In this document: piece by piece, positions 1-6,811 of the stretch
Layout of the letters: each line of letters starts with the position of its first letter
Numbering within the stretch: the first letter of the stretch is position 1
Origin: an uncultured Marmoricola sp.
GTDB taxonomy: Bacteria > Actinomycetota > Actinomycetes > Propionibacteriales > Nocardioidaceae
Direction of reading: 5' to 3'
DNA length: 11,406 bases
NCBI GenBank assembly: GCA_937868455.1
Contig: CALMMO010000031.1
Location: 1 to 11,406, forward strand
Notes under the pieces: model-generated
The model's input: only the letters and a program-made list of their open reading frames with translations
Database searches by the model: none
Told to the model about the DNA's origin: nothing
Program-made: the position numbers and the translations under genes

Positions 1-521
1 ACGACCCGATCCACATCACCGTGCCCGGTCACGACACGATGATGGCGCTCAAGCACGGCGGTGCGAACGCGCTGCTCCACATCGAGGCCGACGGCAAGAC
101 CCTGCTGGCCTTGACCAAGCAGGTTCAGGTTGACCCGCTCAAGCGCGCCTTGGAGCACATCGACTTCGTTGAGGTGAAGAAGGGCGAGAAGGTCAACGTC
201 GACGTCCCGATCATCATCGTCGGCGAGGCCGAGGCCGGCACCCTGGTTGTCACCGAGAACTCGACCGTCGAACTTGAGGCCGAGGCCACTCACATCCCCG
301 AGCACATCGAGGTCAACGTCGAGGGCCTCACCGTTGGCACCTTGATCCACGCTTCCGACCTAGTGCTGCCCAAGGGCTCCATCCTGGTCACCGAAGCTGA
401 GGCCGTCATCGTCAACGTCGCACACGCGCCGACCGCCGAAGAGGTTGAGGCCGACATCGCAGACGGTGCTGCACCGACTGCTGAGCCCACTGTTGTGGGT
501 GCGGAGTCATCCGAGGGGTGA
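1..521 (+). CDS. rplY: 50S ribosomal protein L25 / general stress protein Ctc, 3' part
   Basis: The 5' end lies outside the window. The frame is open from base 3 ([11 protein letters not shown]) through about 172 residues to TGA at 519-521. The GTG at 21 is an internal Val codon, not the start, because the residues before it also belong to the family. The visible part covers the end of the N-terminal 5S-rRNA-binding domain and all of the TL5/Ctc C-terminal beta domain (stretches such as [16 protein letters not shown] and [20 protein letters not shown]). It ends in an acidic, Ala/Glu/Pro-rich tail of roughly 35 residues, common in actinobacterial L25 proteins. L25 binds 5S rRNA in the large ribosomal subunit. 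The gene overlaps pth by 4 nt, a standard bacterial pairing that implies co-transcription and translational coupling. The identification is firm; the true start cannot be seen. Confidence 0.95.
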   Translation, partial: DPIHITVPGHDTMMALKHGGANALLHIEADGKTLLALTKQVQVDPLKRALEHIDFVEVKKGEKVNVDVPIIIVGEAEAGTLVVTENSTVELEAEATHIPEHIEVNVEGLTVGTLIHASDLVLPKGSILVTEAEAVIVNVAHAPTAEEVEADIADGAAPTAEPTVVGAESSEG

Positions 522-1120
522 CCCTAGAAGTTTCACAGCAGGCCCCGGAGGTCTGGCTCGTTGTCGGGCTAGGCAATCCGGGGCCTGACTATTCCAACAC
601 CCGACACAACGTTGGCTACATGGTCACCGATGAGTTGGCGCGCCGTATGGGATCGCCCTGGCGGGCCCACAAGTCTGGTCGAGCCCAGGTAGTTGAGGGA
701 CGACTCACAGTGCCGGGGCCGCGGGTGGTGCTAGCTCGTTCGGCCACTTTTATGAACCTCAGTGGCGGGCCGGTCAAAGCACTTGCTTCGTTCTACAAGA
801 TCGCCCCGGCGGCGATCATCGCCGTACACGATGAGCTGGATATCGCCTTCGGCACCCAGCGGGTCAAGTTCGGTGGCGGAGACAACGGCCACAACGGCTT
901 GAAGTCGATGCGCGCATCGCTAGGCACGGGTGACTTCTACCGGGTGCGGGCCGGCATCGGGCGGCCTCCCGGGCGTCAGGACACCGCAGATTTCGTGTTG
1001 TCGAACTATTCGAGTGTCGAACGCAAAGAGTTGCCCTTCCAGATCGACGCCTGCGCCGATGCTGTTGAAGGCCTGATTTCCAACGGGCTGGAGTGGACCC
1101 AACAGAGGTTCAACTCCTAG
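518..1120 (+). CDS. pth: peptidyl-tRNA hydrolase
   Basis: This 200-residue protein has the usual length for bacterial Pth, the cytosolic enzyme that cleaves the ester bond of peptidyl-tRNA released from stalled ribosomes and so recycles tRNA. The N-terminal motif [20 protein letters not shown] holds Asn20 and the catalytic His30 (equivalents of E. coli Asn10 and His20). Asn80 in FMNLSGG, Asp105 in VHDELD and Asn126 in [11 protein letters not shown] match E. coli Asn68, Asp93 and Asn114. All active-site residues are present, so the enzyme should be functional. The start is the GTG at 518, whose last two bases belong to the rplY stop codon (GTGA overlap). Translation is therefore probably coupled to rplY, and no separate promoter is visible. 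About 10 extra residues precede the conserved core. Confidence 0.97.
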   Translation: MTLEVSQQAPEVWLVVGLGNPGPDYSNTRHNVGYMVTDELARRMGSPWRAHKSGRAQVVEGRLTVPGPRVVLARSATFMNLSGGPVKALASFYKIAPAAIIAVHDELDIAFGTQRVKFGGGDNGHNGLKSMRASLGTGDFYRVRAGIGRPPGRQDTADFVLSNYSSVERKELPFQIDACADAVEGLISNGLEWTQQRFNS

Positions 1121-1149
1121 GCATGAGCGGTAGCGGCAGCGATCCTCGC

Positions 1150-1155
1150 TAGGCT
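1150..1155 (+). promoter_or_regulatory. -10 element (TAGGCT) of a leaderless-type promoter for cysQ
   Basis: TAGGCT fits the actinobacterial -10 pattern TANNNT. Six bases (GCGTCA) separate it from the GTG at 1162, so transcription would begin at or within a base or two of the start codon. No Shine-Dalgarno sequence precedes the GTG, as expected for a leaderless mRNA. No convincing -35 hexamer is visible. Inferred from motif and spacing only. Confidence 0.5.
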
Positions 1156-1161
1156 GCGTCA

Positions 1162-1929
1162 GTGAACATCGAGAACCTCAACGACCACGAGTTCGCTGCC
1201 TGGGCCGCGACCGAAGCTGGCAAACTGCTCGTCAAAGTCCGCGGCGAAGGCCTTGAGGGCAAAGAACTCAAAGATGCTGGCGACCTCGCCGCCCACGAGT
1301 TTTTGATGGACGTCTTGGCGCGTTACCGACCCGACGATGCGGTGTTGTCTGAGGAAGAACACCGGGGGACTGTCGGTGCGCATGACCGGCGTACGGCGCA
1401 ACGCGTGTGGATCATCGATCCCCTCGATGGCACCCGCGAATTCTCCGAACCGCCGCGCGATGACTGGGCCGTGCACGTCGCGCTGTGGGAGAGCGGTGAC
1501 CTCGTTGCTGGTGCCGTCGCCCAACCTGGACTGGGGGAGACCTTCCACACCGGTGCACCGCCAGTGGTCCCGCCCGCGTCGGGAGGTCCCGTCCGGATCG
1601 TTGCCTCGCGCACCCGCCCGCCCGCCTTCGTCACGCAAATGGTTGAAGAGTTCGGCGGCGAACTCGTGCCCATGGGATCGGCGGGCGCCAAAGTCATCTC
1701 AGTGGCCCGCGACCTCAGTGACGCCTACGTGCACGCCGGTGGACAGTACGAATGGGACTCGGCTGCGCCCGTCGCCGTTGCCCGAGCAGCAGGACTCTTC
1801 TGCTCGCGCATCGACGGATCGCCACTGAAGTACAACCAAGACAACGTGCTTTTGCCCGATCTGATCGTGTGTAGGCCGGAGTACGCCGAGCAGATCCTGG
1901 CCTTCATCGCCAAGCACGGCGCCGAATAG
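1162..1929 (+). CDS. cysQ: 3'(2'),5'-bisphosphate nucleotidase / inositol monophosphatase family phosphatase (CysQ-like)
   Basis: The 255-residue product belongs to the lithium-sensitive, metal-dependent IMPase/FBPase/PAP-phosphatase fold. Visible motifs in order are SEEE (63-66), DPLDGTREF (86-94, metal ligands Asp86 and Asp89) and EWDSAAP (197-203, Asp199). The run WIIDPLDGTREFSEPPRDDWAVHVALW is, from memory, nearly the same as in M. tuberculosis CysQ, which hydrolyses 3'-phosphoadenosine-5'-phosphate, the by-product of sulfate activation and transfer. Some homologues also accept inositol or fructose phosphates, so the exact substrate is inferred. The GTG start at 1162 leaves 41 bp after pth and sits 6 nt after a TAGGCT box, which suggests separate leaderless transcription. 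No other sulfur-assimilation gene is in the window. The HAD gene follows after 9 bp and probably shares the transcript. Confidence 0.88.
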   Translation: MNIENLNDHEFAAWAATEAGKLLVKVRGEGLEGKELKDAGDLAAHEFLMDVLARYRPDDAVLSEEEHRGTVGAHDRRTAQRVWIIDPLDGTREFSEPPRDDWAVHVALWESGDLVAGAVAQPGLGETFHTGAPPVVPPASGGPVRIVASRTRPPAFVTQMVEEFGGELVPMGSAGAKVISVARDLSDAYVHAGGQYEWDSAAPVAVARAAGLFCSRIDGSPLKYNQDNVLLPDLIVCRPEYAEQILAFIAKHGAE

Positions 1930-1938
1930 CAACGCTGA

Positions 1939-2547
1939 ATGAGTGCGATTCGCGCAGTGCTCTGGGACGCCGACGGGGTGCTGCAGGAGGTGCCCAGAGG
2001 GTGGCGTGCGCTGCTGATCGAGGCGATCGGTCAACCCGCCACCGACCAGGTGCTCACCGAAATCTGGCCGGTGGCCAAAGCGGCGATGGCTGGGCGCGCT
2101 GACCTGATACCAGCTCTAGATGAGCTATTGACCAGACATGGCTTGGTCGATGCAGAGCATGCGGTCAAAGAAGTCTGGGGCACTTTCATTCGCTTCGAGG
2201 GCACGCGCGAACTAGTGGCCTCGATCCGCCGATCTGGGGTGTCTTGCCACTTGGCGACCAACCAGGATCAGCTTCGGGCGGCGTACATGCGCGAGAGGTT
2301 GGGGTACGACGACCTCCTCGACTCCTCTTTCTATTCCTGCGATGTCGGTGCCGCGAAGCCATCGGCACGGTTCTTTGGTCGCGTGCTGGACAAACTTGGC
2401 CTTGCCCCCGAGCAGGTGGTCTTCGTTGACGACACCGAGGTCAACGTGACCTCAGCCTCGGATTTGGGTCTTCACGGGATTTGCTGGCACCACCGCGATG
2501 GCCTCGACGTACTCCGGTCTGCGTTGGCTGCTCTTGGGGTCTGCTGA
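1939..2547 (+). CDS. HAD-superfamily hydrolase (putative phosphatase)
   Basis: This 202-residue protein has the four haloacid-dehalogenase motifs: I, D10-A-D12-G-V-L with nucleophile Asp10 and acid/base Asp12; II, T107 in HLATNQ; III, K140 in GAAKPS; IV, D164-D165 in VVFVDDTEVN. The segment between motifs I and II is a small helical cap (about residues 15-90), as in subfamily IA (phosphoglycolate phosphatase, beta-phosphoglucomutase and epoxide-hydrolase-N-like enzymes). It is a cytosolic Mg-dependent phosphohydrolase of unknown substrate. The ATG at 1939 lies 9 bp after the cysQ stop with no clear Shine-Dalgarno sequence, so expression probably depends on read-through from cysQ. The 3' end faces the decayed minus-strand gene. 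The class is certain; the substrate is not assignable. Confidence 0.9.
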   Translation: MSAIRAVLWDADGVLQEVPRGWRALLIEAIGQPATDQVLTEIWPVAKAAMAGRADLIPALDELLTRHGLVDAEHAVKEVWGTFIRFEGTRELVASIRRSGVSCHLATNQDQLRAAYMRERLGYDDLLDSSFYSCDVGAAKPSARFFGRVLDKLGLAPEQVVFVDDTEVNVTSASDLGLHGICWHHRDGLDVLRSALAALGVC

Positions 2548-2714
2548 TCCCGGCGGTTCGAGTTGTCGGGGGCATGCTCGCGTTCCGGTGCGTCATACGA
2601 AGTGGTCCCGATCTCGACCATGGCCGTCGTGTGCACCACGGTCGTGACCAGAACCTCGCGTCGCGCCAACTGTCTGGAAGTCGAGTTTGAGGCCCACCGC
2701 AAAGAGCAACAAAT

Positions 2715-3008
2715 TAGTTCGTCCTCGGAGACAACCCCATTTGCCTCGCCCCAAATCATCCAGGCTTCACTCGCCCGAAGCTCGACGTACTCGTCGAAGA
2801 ACCCACCGCCGACCAAGGCGTAGCCCGGGATGTCAACGTGTCTGAAATTCTGCGGGTTCTTGGTTTTGAACAGAAACGGTTCCCCGGGCTTAGCGCGAAA
2901 TCCGTGCGGGGATGGCTGCCAGAAGTTCGCTTCGGTCAGGAGCGGACGGTTGCGCAAGAACGCTGCCCATTGGTTGTCGGTAACGCCGACCGTGATCCGC
3001 GCGACGGC
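2715..3008 (-). pseudogene. truncated remnant of an HNH-endonuclease-family gene (N-terminal domain only)
   Basis: Reading the minus strand from 3008 gives about 98 residues (AVARITVGVTDNQWAAFLRN, then RPLLTEANFWQP, FRAKPGEPFLFKTKNPQNF, YALVGGGFFDEYVELRASEAW, GEANGVVSEDEL). From memory these match the N-terminal domain of actinobacterial proteins annotated as HNH endonucleases of about 270-320 residues, a putative PUA/SRA-like recognition domain. The frame has no ATG, GTG or TTG between the upstream amber codon (3029-3027) and a TTG inside the domain at 2957. An ATG at 3013-3011 is out of frame. After about 2715 the frame stays open to 2472 but codes for Ser/Arg/Thr-rich sequence unlike the family and runs antisense into the HAD gene, so the HNH nuclease domain is gone. 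Local GC is low (29 of 60 bases at 2701-2760). Best read as a dead fragment. Confidence 0.7.
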
Positions 3009-3026
3009 AGCATAGGTGCGGGATTG

Positions 3027-3410
3027 CTACTTGCCGCCGAAGATCACGGCCCAGGCGATTAGTTGATCGAGCCGCCGAATGTCCACCCTCTTGTCCAATT
3101 TGATCTTGATGTGGCCGGCGCGGGTCCAGAGCTCCAGTTCGGAGTTAAAATCCAGAAGTTTGCCCGCGTTCTCCGACGACCACATGTTGATGTTGCTGTA
3201 GGGCAGGGAATAGATCTCAACCTTCTTGCCGGTTAGTCCCTGGGCATCGCGCACGATCAGCCGTTTGGTCGTGAAGATTGCGGAGTCGCGGAAGGTCTTG
3301 TACGCCGCTACGGCCTGTTCACCCTCGATGAGAAGGCTGGTGACATCTGCGGGAATGGGAATCTCCTGGATCAGGGTCCAGGAAGCGATTGCGGTGGTCG
3401 AGGCTTCCAT
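3027..3410 (-). CDS. small PH-domain protein (bacterial PH domain, PF08000/YvbH type)
   Basis: From ATG 3410 the product has 127 residues, the usual length for stand-alone bacterial PH-domain proteins of the bPH_1 (former DUF1696) family. Diagnostic stretches are LLIEGEQAVAAYKTFRDSAIFTTKRLIVRDAQGLTGKKVEI (27-66), SLPYSNINMWSSENAG (68-83) and the amphipathic C-terminal helix DIRRLDQLIAW (110-120). There is no signal peptide or membrane segment. The role of the family is poorly defined, so I assign none. A GTG at 3455 in the same frame would add 15 residues (MRLLHESTDCRHAWL) that lack family character; neither start has a clear Shine-Dalgarno sequence. The gene follows the ydeI-like gene on the same strand and may share its transcript. 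GC is lower than in neighbouring genes (30 of 60 bases at 3181-3240). Its TAG stop is directly followed, in frame, by the endonuclease remnant. Confidence 0.8.
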   Translation of the reverse strand: MEASTTAIASWTLIQEIPIPADVTSLLIEGEQAVAAYKTFRDSAIFTTKRLIVRDAQGLTGKKVEIYSLPYSNINMWSSENAGKLLDFNSELELWTRAGHIKIKLDKRVDIRRLDQLIAWAVIFGGK

Positions 3411-3491
3411 CAGCCAAGCATGGCGGCAATCCGTGGACTCGTGTAGTAGGCGCACCGGAGGGAATGAGTGAACCGCAAATGCGCCCTGGCG

Positions 3492-4079
3492 TCATACGTT
3501 GCGGTGCCTATAGCGACCCGTTCGTCTGACGTACGGCGAGTGTCGGCCGATCAAAACGGCGATGATCCCAGCAATCTTGCGAGCCCGGGTCTCTGGACGT
3601 TTGGCGTCATGGAGCCCGAGCAGATGCTGGTATCGGATCGAGCGACTCAGCGCCTCCCAAGCAGTCTCATGACCAACCAGTGCACTAGCTAAGTCATCGG
3701 GTAGTTCGAGATTTTCAACTTGGCGCAACTCATCCCAAGTGCCGAGTTGCTGAGCCTCATCGATCACGGCTTGTCCGGCCGGGGTCATCAGACCAGCCTC
3801 TTGGAGGCGGGCGACGCGATCGCGATTGGGCTGGGTCCAGCGGGATCTGGCGCGGCGCGGGGTGAAGGTCAGGCTGGTCCATTCGGCGTCGATGCCTTTG
3901 CCCTGCGAGTCGATCCAGCCGAAGCACAGGGCTTCGAGCACTAATTCTTCGTAGCTCACCTTGCCGCCAGCACTTGCCTTGACGAAAGCGACCCAGACGC
4001 CGTCGCTGGTGCCGTGGTGCTCATCGAGCCATTCGCGCCACTGGGCCCTCGAGGTCACTTTCAGGGTGGGCCTTTCCAT
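3492..4079 (-). CDS. YdeI/OmpD-associated family protein
   Basis: The 195-residue protein matches the YdeI/OmpD-associated family. It shows the N-terminal DUF1801-like segment (WREWLDEHHGTSDGVWVAFVKAS), the signature LCFGWIDSQGKGID (51-64), TPRRARSRWTQPNRDRVARL (73-92) with GLMTPAGQAVID following, and the C-terminal YdeI helix bundle with AKRPETRARKI (159-169). The family is linked in some bacteria to resistance to cationic peptides and bacteriocins, but the biochemical role is unknown and I would not transfer it. The chosen start is ATG 4079; the frame continues upstream for another 280 codons, but that part is antisense to the LigD-type polymerase and has no family character. It is divergent from the polymerase gene (135 bp between starts) and heads the minus-strand block ydeI-like, PH domain, endonuclease remnant. 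No strong Shine-Dalgarno sequence or TANNNT box at leaderless spacing was seen. Confidence 0.85.
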   Translation of the reverse strand: MERPTLKVTSRAQWREWLDEHHGTSDGVWVAFVKASAGGKVSYEELVLEALCFGWIDSQGKGIDAEWTSLTFTPRRARSRWTQPNRDRVARLQEAGLMTPAGQAVIDEAQQLGTWDELRQVENLELPDDLASALVGHETAWEALSRSIRYQHLLGLHDAKRPETRARKIAGIIAVLIGRHSPYVRRTGRYRHRNV

Positions 4080-4202
4080 GGGGCCTACCCTGACACACCC
4101 CCCGCCGAGCGCCTTCAATTCGTGACGCCGCCAACGTCGGCTCCTCAGGACCGAAGTTCTGGTATTTCTGCGTCTCCCCGCTCGATGGCGGTGAGGGACC
4201 AC

Positions 4203-4208
4203 TACCGT
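4203..4208 (+). promoter_or_regulatory. candidate -10 element (TACCGT) for the LigD-type polymerase gene
   Basis: TACCGT fits TANNNT and ends 6 nt before the ATG at 4215, the same spacing as the cysQ -10 box, so a leaderless transcript is possible. The match is weaker than TAGGCT and no -35 hexamer stands out. Confidence 0.3.
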
Positions 4209-4214
4209 GGCCGC

Positions 4215-5147
4215 ATGGCGAGCCCCGCGATCGAAATCGAGGTTGACGACAAGGTCGTCAACGTGAGCAACCCTGATCGGGTGTACTTTCCTGCGCGGGG
4301 CGAGACGAAACTCGATTTGGTGGAGTACTACCTCAGTGTTGGTGATGGCATCGTCAATGCACTGCGCGAACGGCCCTGCATGTTGCATCGCTTCCCGACT
4401 GGGGTGAGCGGTGAGAAGGTCCACCAAAAGCGGCTTCCGTCGGGCGCGCCGCCATGGATGGAAACGGTGCAGGTGTTCTTTCCGCGCTGGAAACGTACGG
4501 CGGACGAACTGTGCGTCACCGAGTTGGCCCATGTGATCTGGGCGGTGCAGATGAGCACCGTGGAGTTCCACCCGTGGAACAGCCGCCGCGACCACGTCGA
4601 GGAGCCTGACGAGTGGCGCATCGACCTCGATCCTGGCCCGGAGTGCGATTGGCAGCGCGTGCAGCGCGTGGCGCACGTCGCGCGCGGCGTGCTCGATGAC
4701 TTGGGTGCGGTGGGATATCCCAAGACCAGCGGTGGCAGCGGCATCCACATCTACGTGCGCATCCCGAAGCACCCGTTCGCCGACGTACGGCGAGCCGCCC
4801 TGGCCTTCGCCAAAGAAGTGGAACGCCGCGCACCCGATGAAGTCACCACAGCCTGGTGGCGCAAGGATCGTGACCCCAAGGACCTGTTTGTCGACTACAA
4901 CCAAAATGCTCGCGATCACACGATTGCTGCGGCCTACTCAGTGCGGGGCAACCCCGAAGCCACCGTGTCAGCACCGGTGCGCTGGGAGGAAATCAACGAC
5001 TGCGAGCCCGGCGACTTCACCATCGCGACCATGCCTGCCCGCTTTGCTGAGCTAGGCGATCTGCACCACGACATCGACGATCACGTGTTTGGCGGGTTCG
5101 CCACGCTGTTGGAGTGGGCCGATCGAGACGAAGTCGACGGAAACTAG
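4215..5147 (+). CDS. stand-alone LigD-type primase-polymerase (PolDom / AEP superfamily)
   Basis: The 310-residue product corresponds to only the polymerase domain of bacterial LigD, the archaeo-eukaryotic-primase-type polymerase used in non-homologous end joining. Catalytic motifs are intact: motif I IDLDPGP with Asp137 and Asp139; motif II TSGGSGIHIYVRI with Ser172 and His178; motif III LFVDYNQN with Asp227. DRVYFP near the N terminus and TIAAAYSVR-ATVSAP near the C terminus are typical. No ATP-ligase, nuclease or Ku gene is present here, so it resembles the separate Rv3730c/Rv0269c-type mycobacterial proteins (PolD/Prim-PolC group), which act in gap filling during repair and can use ribonucleotides. 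The start was set at ATG 4215 because family proteins begin just before the EIEVDDKVVNVSNPDRV segment; the frame remains open further upstream to 4014. It is divergent from the ydeI-like gene. Function in end joining or excision repair is inferred. Confidence 0.92.
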   Translation: MASPAIEIEVDDKVVNVSNPDRVYFPARGETKLDLVEYYLSVGDGIVNALRERPCMLHRFPTGVSGEKVHQKRLPSGAPPWMETVQVFFPRWKRTADELCVTELAHVIWAVQMSTVEFHPWNSRRDHVEEPDEWRIDLDPGPECDWQRVQRVAHVARGVLDDLGAVGYPKTSGGSGIHIYVRIPKHPFADVRRAALAFAKEVERRAPDEVTTAWWRKDRDPKDLFVDYNQNARDHTIAAAYSVRGNPEATVSAPVRWEEINDCEPGDFTIATMPARFAELGDLHHDIDDHVFGGFATLLEWADRDEVDGN

Positions 5148-5193
5148 GCGTCCATCGGGTTACCAGGGGGTAGATAAGTGACCTTGGACCACC

Positions 5194-5199
5194 TAGATT
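5194..5199 (+). promoter_or_regulatory. candidate -10 element (TAGATT) of a leaderless-type promoter for the aldehyde dehydrogenase operon
   Basis: TAGATT fits TANNNT and ends 7 nt before ATG 5207, so the transcript would start at the A of the start codon. The AGGG at 5202-5205 is only one base from the ATG, too close to act as a Shine-Dalgarno sequence. The 59-bp gap after the polymerase gene and an in-frame TAG at 5171-5173 also fit a fresh transcription start. Confidence 0.42.
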
Positions 5200-5206
5200 T
5201 CAGGGT

Positions 5207-6811
5207 ATGACTGCCCAGCCTGAGCACGTTGCCGGCCCCGCTGATCCCGAACACGACCTGATGGCGACCTACGCCCTCGAACCTGACTACGTGAAGCGAC
5301 TCACTGATCGCATTGTGAGTACGACGGGTGAGTCGGTCACGACGTACACCCCGATCAGCGGCCAACCACTCGCGAACATCCCACAAAGCAGCCTGGCCGA
5401 CGTCGATTCGGCCTATGCCCGAGCTCGGGTGGCGCAACAAGCCTGGGCGCGCACTCCCGTCGCCGCTCGGCAAGACTGCTTGCTTCGACTGCACGACCTG
5501 GTGCTCGAGCGCCAAGAAGAGATCATGGATCTGATCTGTTGGGAGTCGGGCAAGGCTCGCGTACATGCCTTTGATGAGCCGGCCCACGTGGCACTCACGG
5601 CGAGGTATTACGGTCGCAACTCCGCGAAATTCCTATCCACCAAATCTCGTCGTGGCATGACGCCGATGTTGACCTCCGTGAAGGAGAGCCGCCCACCCAA
5701 GGGTGTGGTTGGGATCATTTCGCCCTGGAACTACCCCTTCACGATGGCGCTCTCTGACGGTCTGCCGGCCTTGATGGCGGGCAACGCTGTTGTGGCAAAG
5801 CCTGACGCGCAAACCATGCTGACTGCTTTGCTTGGTGTTGAACTGCTCGAACAAGCCGGGTTCCCCAAAGACCTGTGGCTCGTGGTGGCCGGCCCTGGTC
5901 GCGAGTTGGGCACCCCGATGATCGAGCGCTCTGACTACCTGTGTTTCACCGGCAGCACCGCGACGGGCAAACTCGTTGCTAAGCAGTGCGCTGACCGACT
6001 GATTGGCTGCAGCCTCGAGCTCGGTGGCAAGAACCCGATGCTGATCTTGCGCGACGCCGATGTCGACAAGGCCGCCGAGGGCGCGGTGCGCGCGGCATTC
6101 TCGAGCGGGGGCCAACTGTGCGTGAGCATCGAGCGGATGTTTGTGGCCGATCAGGTCTATGACAAGTTCGTGGCCGCATTCGTCAAGCGCACCAAGGAGA
6201 TGAACCTCAAGGCTGGCGTGGAGTGGGGCTCAGACATGGGCACATTGGTCAGCCAAGCCCAACTCGACACCGTGACTGCTCACGTTGATGACGCAGTAGC
6301 TCGGGGGGCCCGAGTGCTCGCTGGTGGCAAGGCGCGGCCCGACTTGTCGCCGTACTACTACGAGCCAACGATCCTCGAAAACGTGAGCCCTGAGATGACC
6401 TGTTTCGGCTCAGAGACCTTCGGTCCGGTGATTTCGCTCTACCGATTCAACGACGAGTCTGAGGCAGTGGCCAGGGCCAACGATGGGGAGTACGGCCTCA
6501 ATGCCTCGATCTACAGCCGCGACACCAAACGGGCTCGCGGCCTAGCTGCTCAGATCAAGTGCGGCACCGTCAACATCAACGAAGGGTTCGCAGCCACCTT
6601 CGGCAGCGTCGATGCGCCCATGGGTGGCATGCGTGCCTCGGGTCAAGGGCGTCGCCAAGGGGCCGAAGGCATCTGGCGCTACACCGAAATCCAGGCCGTG
6701 GCAGTGCAAAAGTTGATGGCGCTCGGGCCGCAATTCGGTATCGATGATCGCAAGTACGCCCAGATGATGACCGGCGCATTGAGCCTGATGAAGAAGCTTG
6801 GGATGAAGTGA
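5207..6811 (+). CDS. gabD2: succinate-semialdehyde dehydrogenase, GabD2-like (NAD(P)-dependent aldehyde dehydrogenase)
   Basis: This 534-residue cytosolic aldehyde dehydrogenase oxidises an aldehyde to its acid. Visible ALDH features are the catalytic Asn175 in ISPWNYPFT, the cofactor Lys198 in VVAKPDAQT, FTGSTATGK (247-255), general base Glu271 in LELGGKNP and nucleophile Cys305 in GGQLCVSIER. The C-terminal SETFGPVISLYRF and DAPMGGMRASGQGRR are also typical. From memory the closest named relative is M. tuberculosis GabD2 (Rv1731), with the same VVGIISPWNYP, LIGCSLELGGKNPM, YEPTILENVSPEM and GLNASIYS-like blocks, so succinate semialdehyde is the likely but unproven substrate. About 20 residues precede the usual N terminus; ATG 5261 (Met19) is an alternative start. 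The TGA stop overlaps the GTG of the ChoD-like gene by 4 nt, so the two proteins are very likely made together. Confidence 0.9.
   Translation: MTAQPEHVAGPADPEHDLMATYALEPDYVKRLTDRIVSTTGESVTTYTPISGQPLANIPQSSLADVDSAYARARVAQQAWARTPVAARQDCLLRLHDLVLERQEEIMDLICWESGKARVHAFDEPAHVALTARYYGRNSAKFLSTKSRRGMTPMLTSVKESRPPKGVVGIISPWNYPFTMALSDGLPALMAGNAVVAKPDAQTMLTALLGVELLEQAGFPKDLWLVVAGPGRELGTPMIERSDYLCFTGSTATGKLVAKQCADRLIGCSLELGGKNPMLILRDADVDKAAEGAVRAAFSSGGQLCVSIERMFVADQVYDKFVAAFVKRTKEMNLKAGVEWGSDMGTLVSQAQLDTVTAHVDDAVARGARVLAGGKARPDLSPYYYEPTILENVSPEMTCFGSETFGPVISLYRFNDESEAVARANDGEYGLNASIYSRDTKRARGLAAQIKCGTVNINEGFAATFGSVDAPMGGMRASGQGRRQGAEGIWRYTEIQAVAVQKLMALGPQFGIDDRKYAQMMTGALSLMKKLGMK

Noticed and set aside
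1137..1149. Small AGCGA-N3-TCGCT inverted repeat between pth and cysQ
   Set aside because: A 5-bp stem is too weak to call a terminator, and it abuts the cysQ -10 box.
2563..3062. Small plus-strand open frames between the HAD and PH-domain genes
   Set aside because: They are antisense to the endonuclease remnant, with no recognisable protein character or ribosome binding site.
4014..4214. Upstream extension of the polymerase frame
   Set aside because: It adds 67 residues with no similarity to the family and overlaps the divergent ydeI-like gene; ATG 4215 fits the usual N terminus.
4080..4919. Long minus-strand open frame running into the ydeI-like gene (475 codons in total)
   Set aside because: It is the antisense of the LigD-type polymerase, whose motifs are intact. 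The upstream 280 codons have no family character, and ydeI-like homology begins at ATG 4079.
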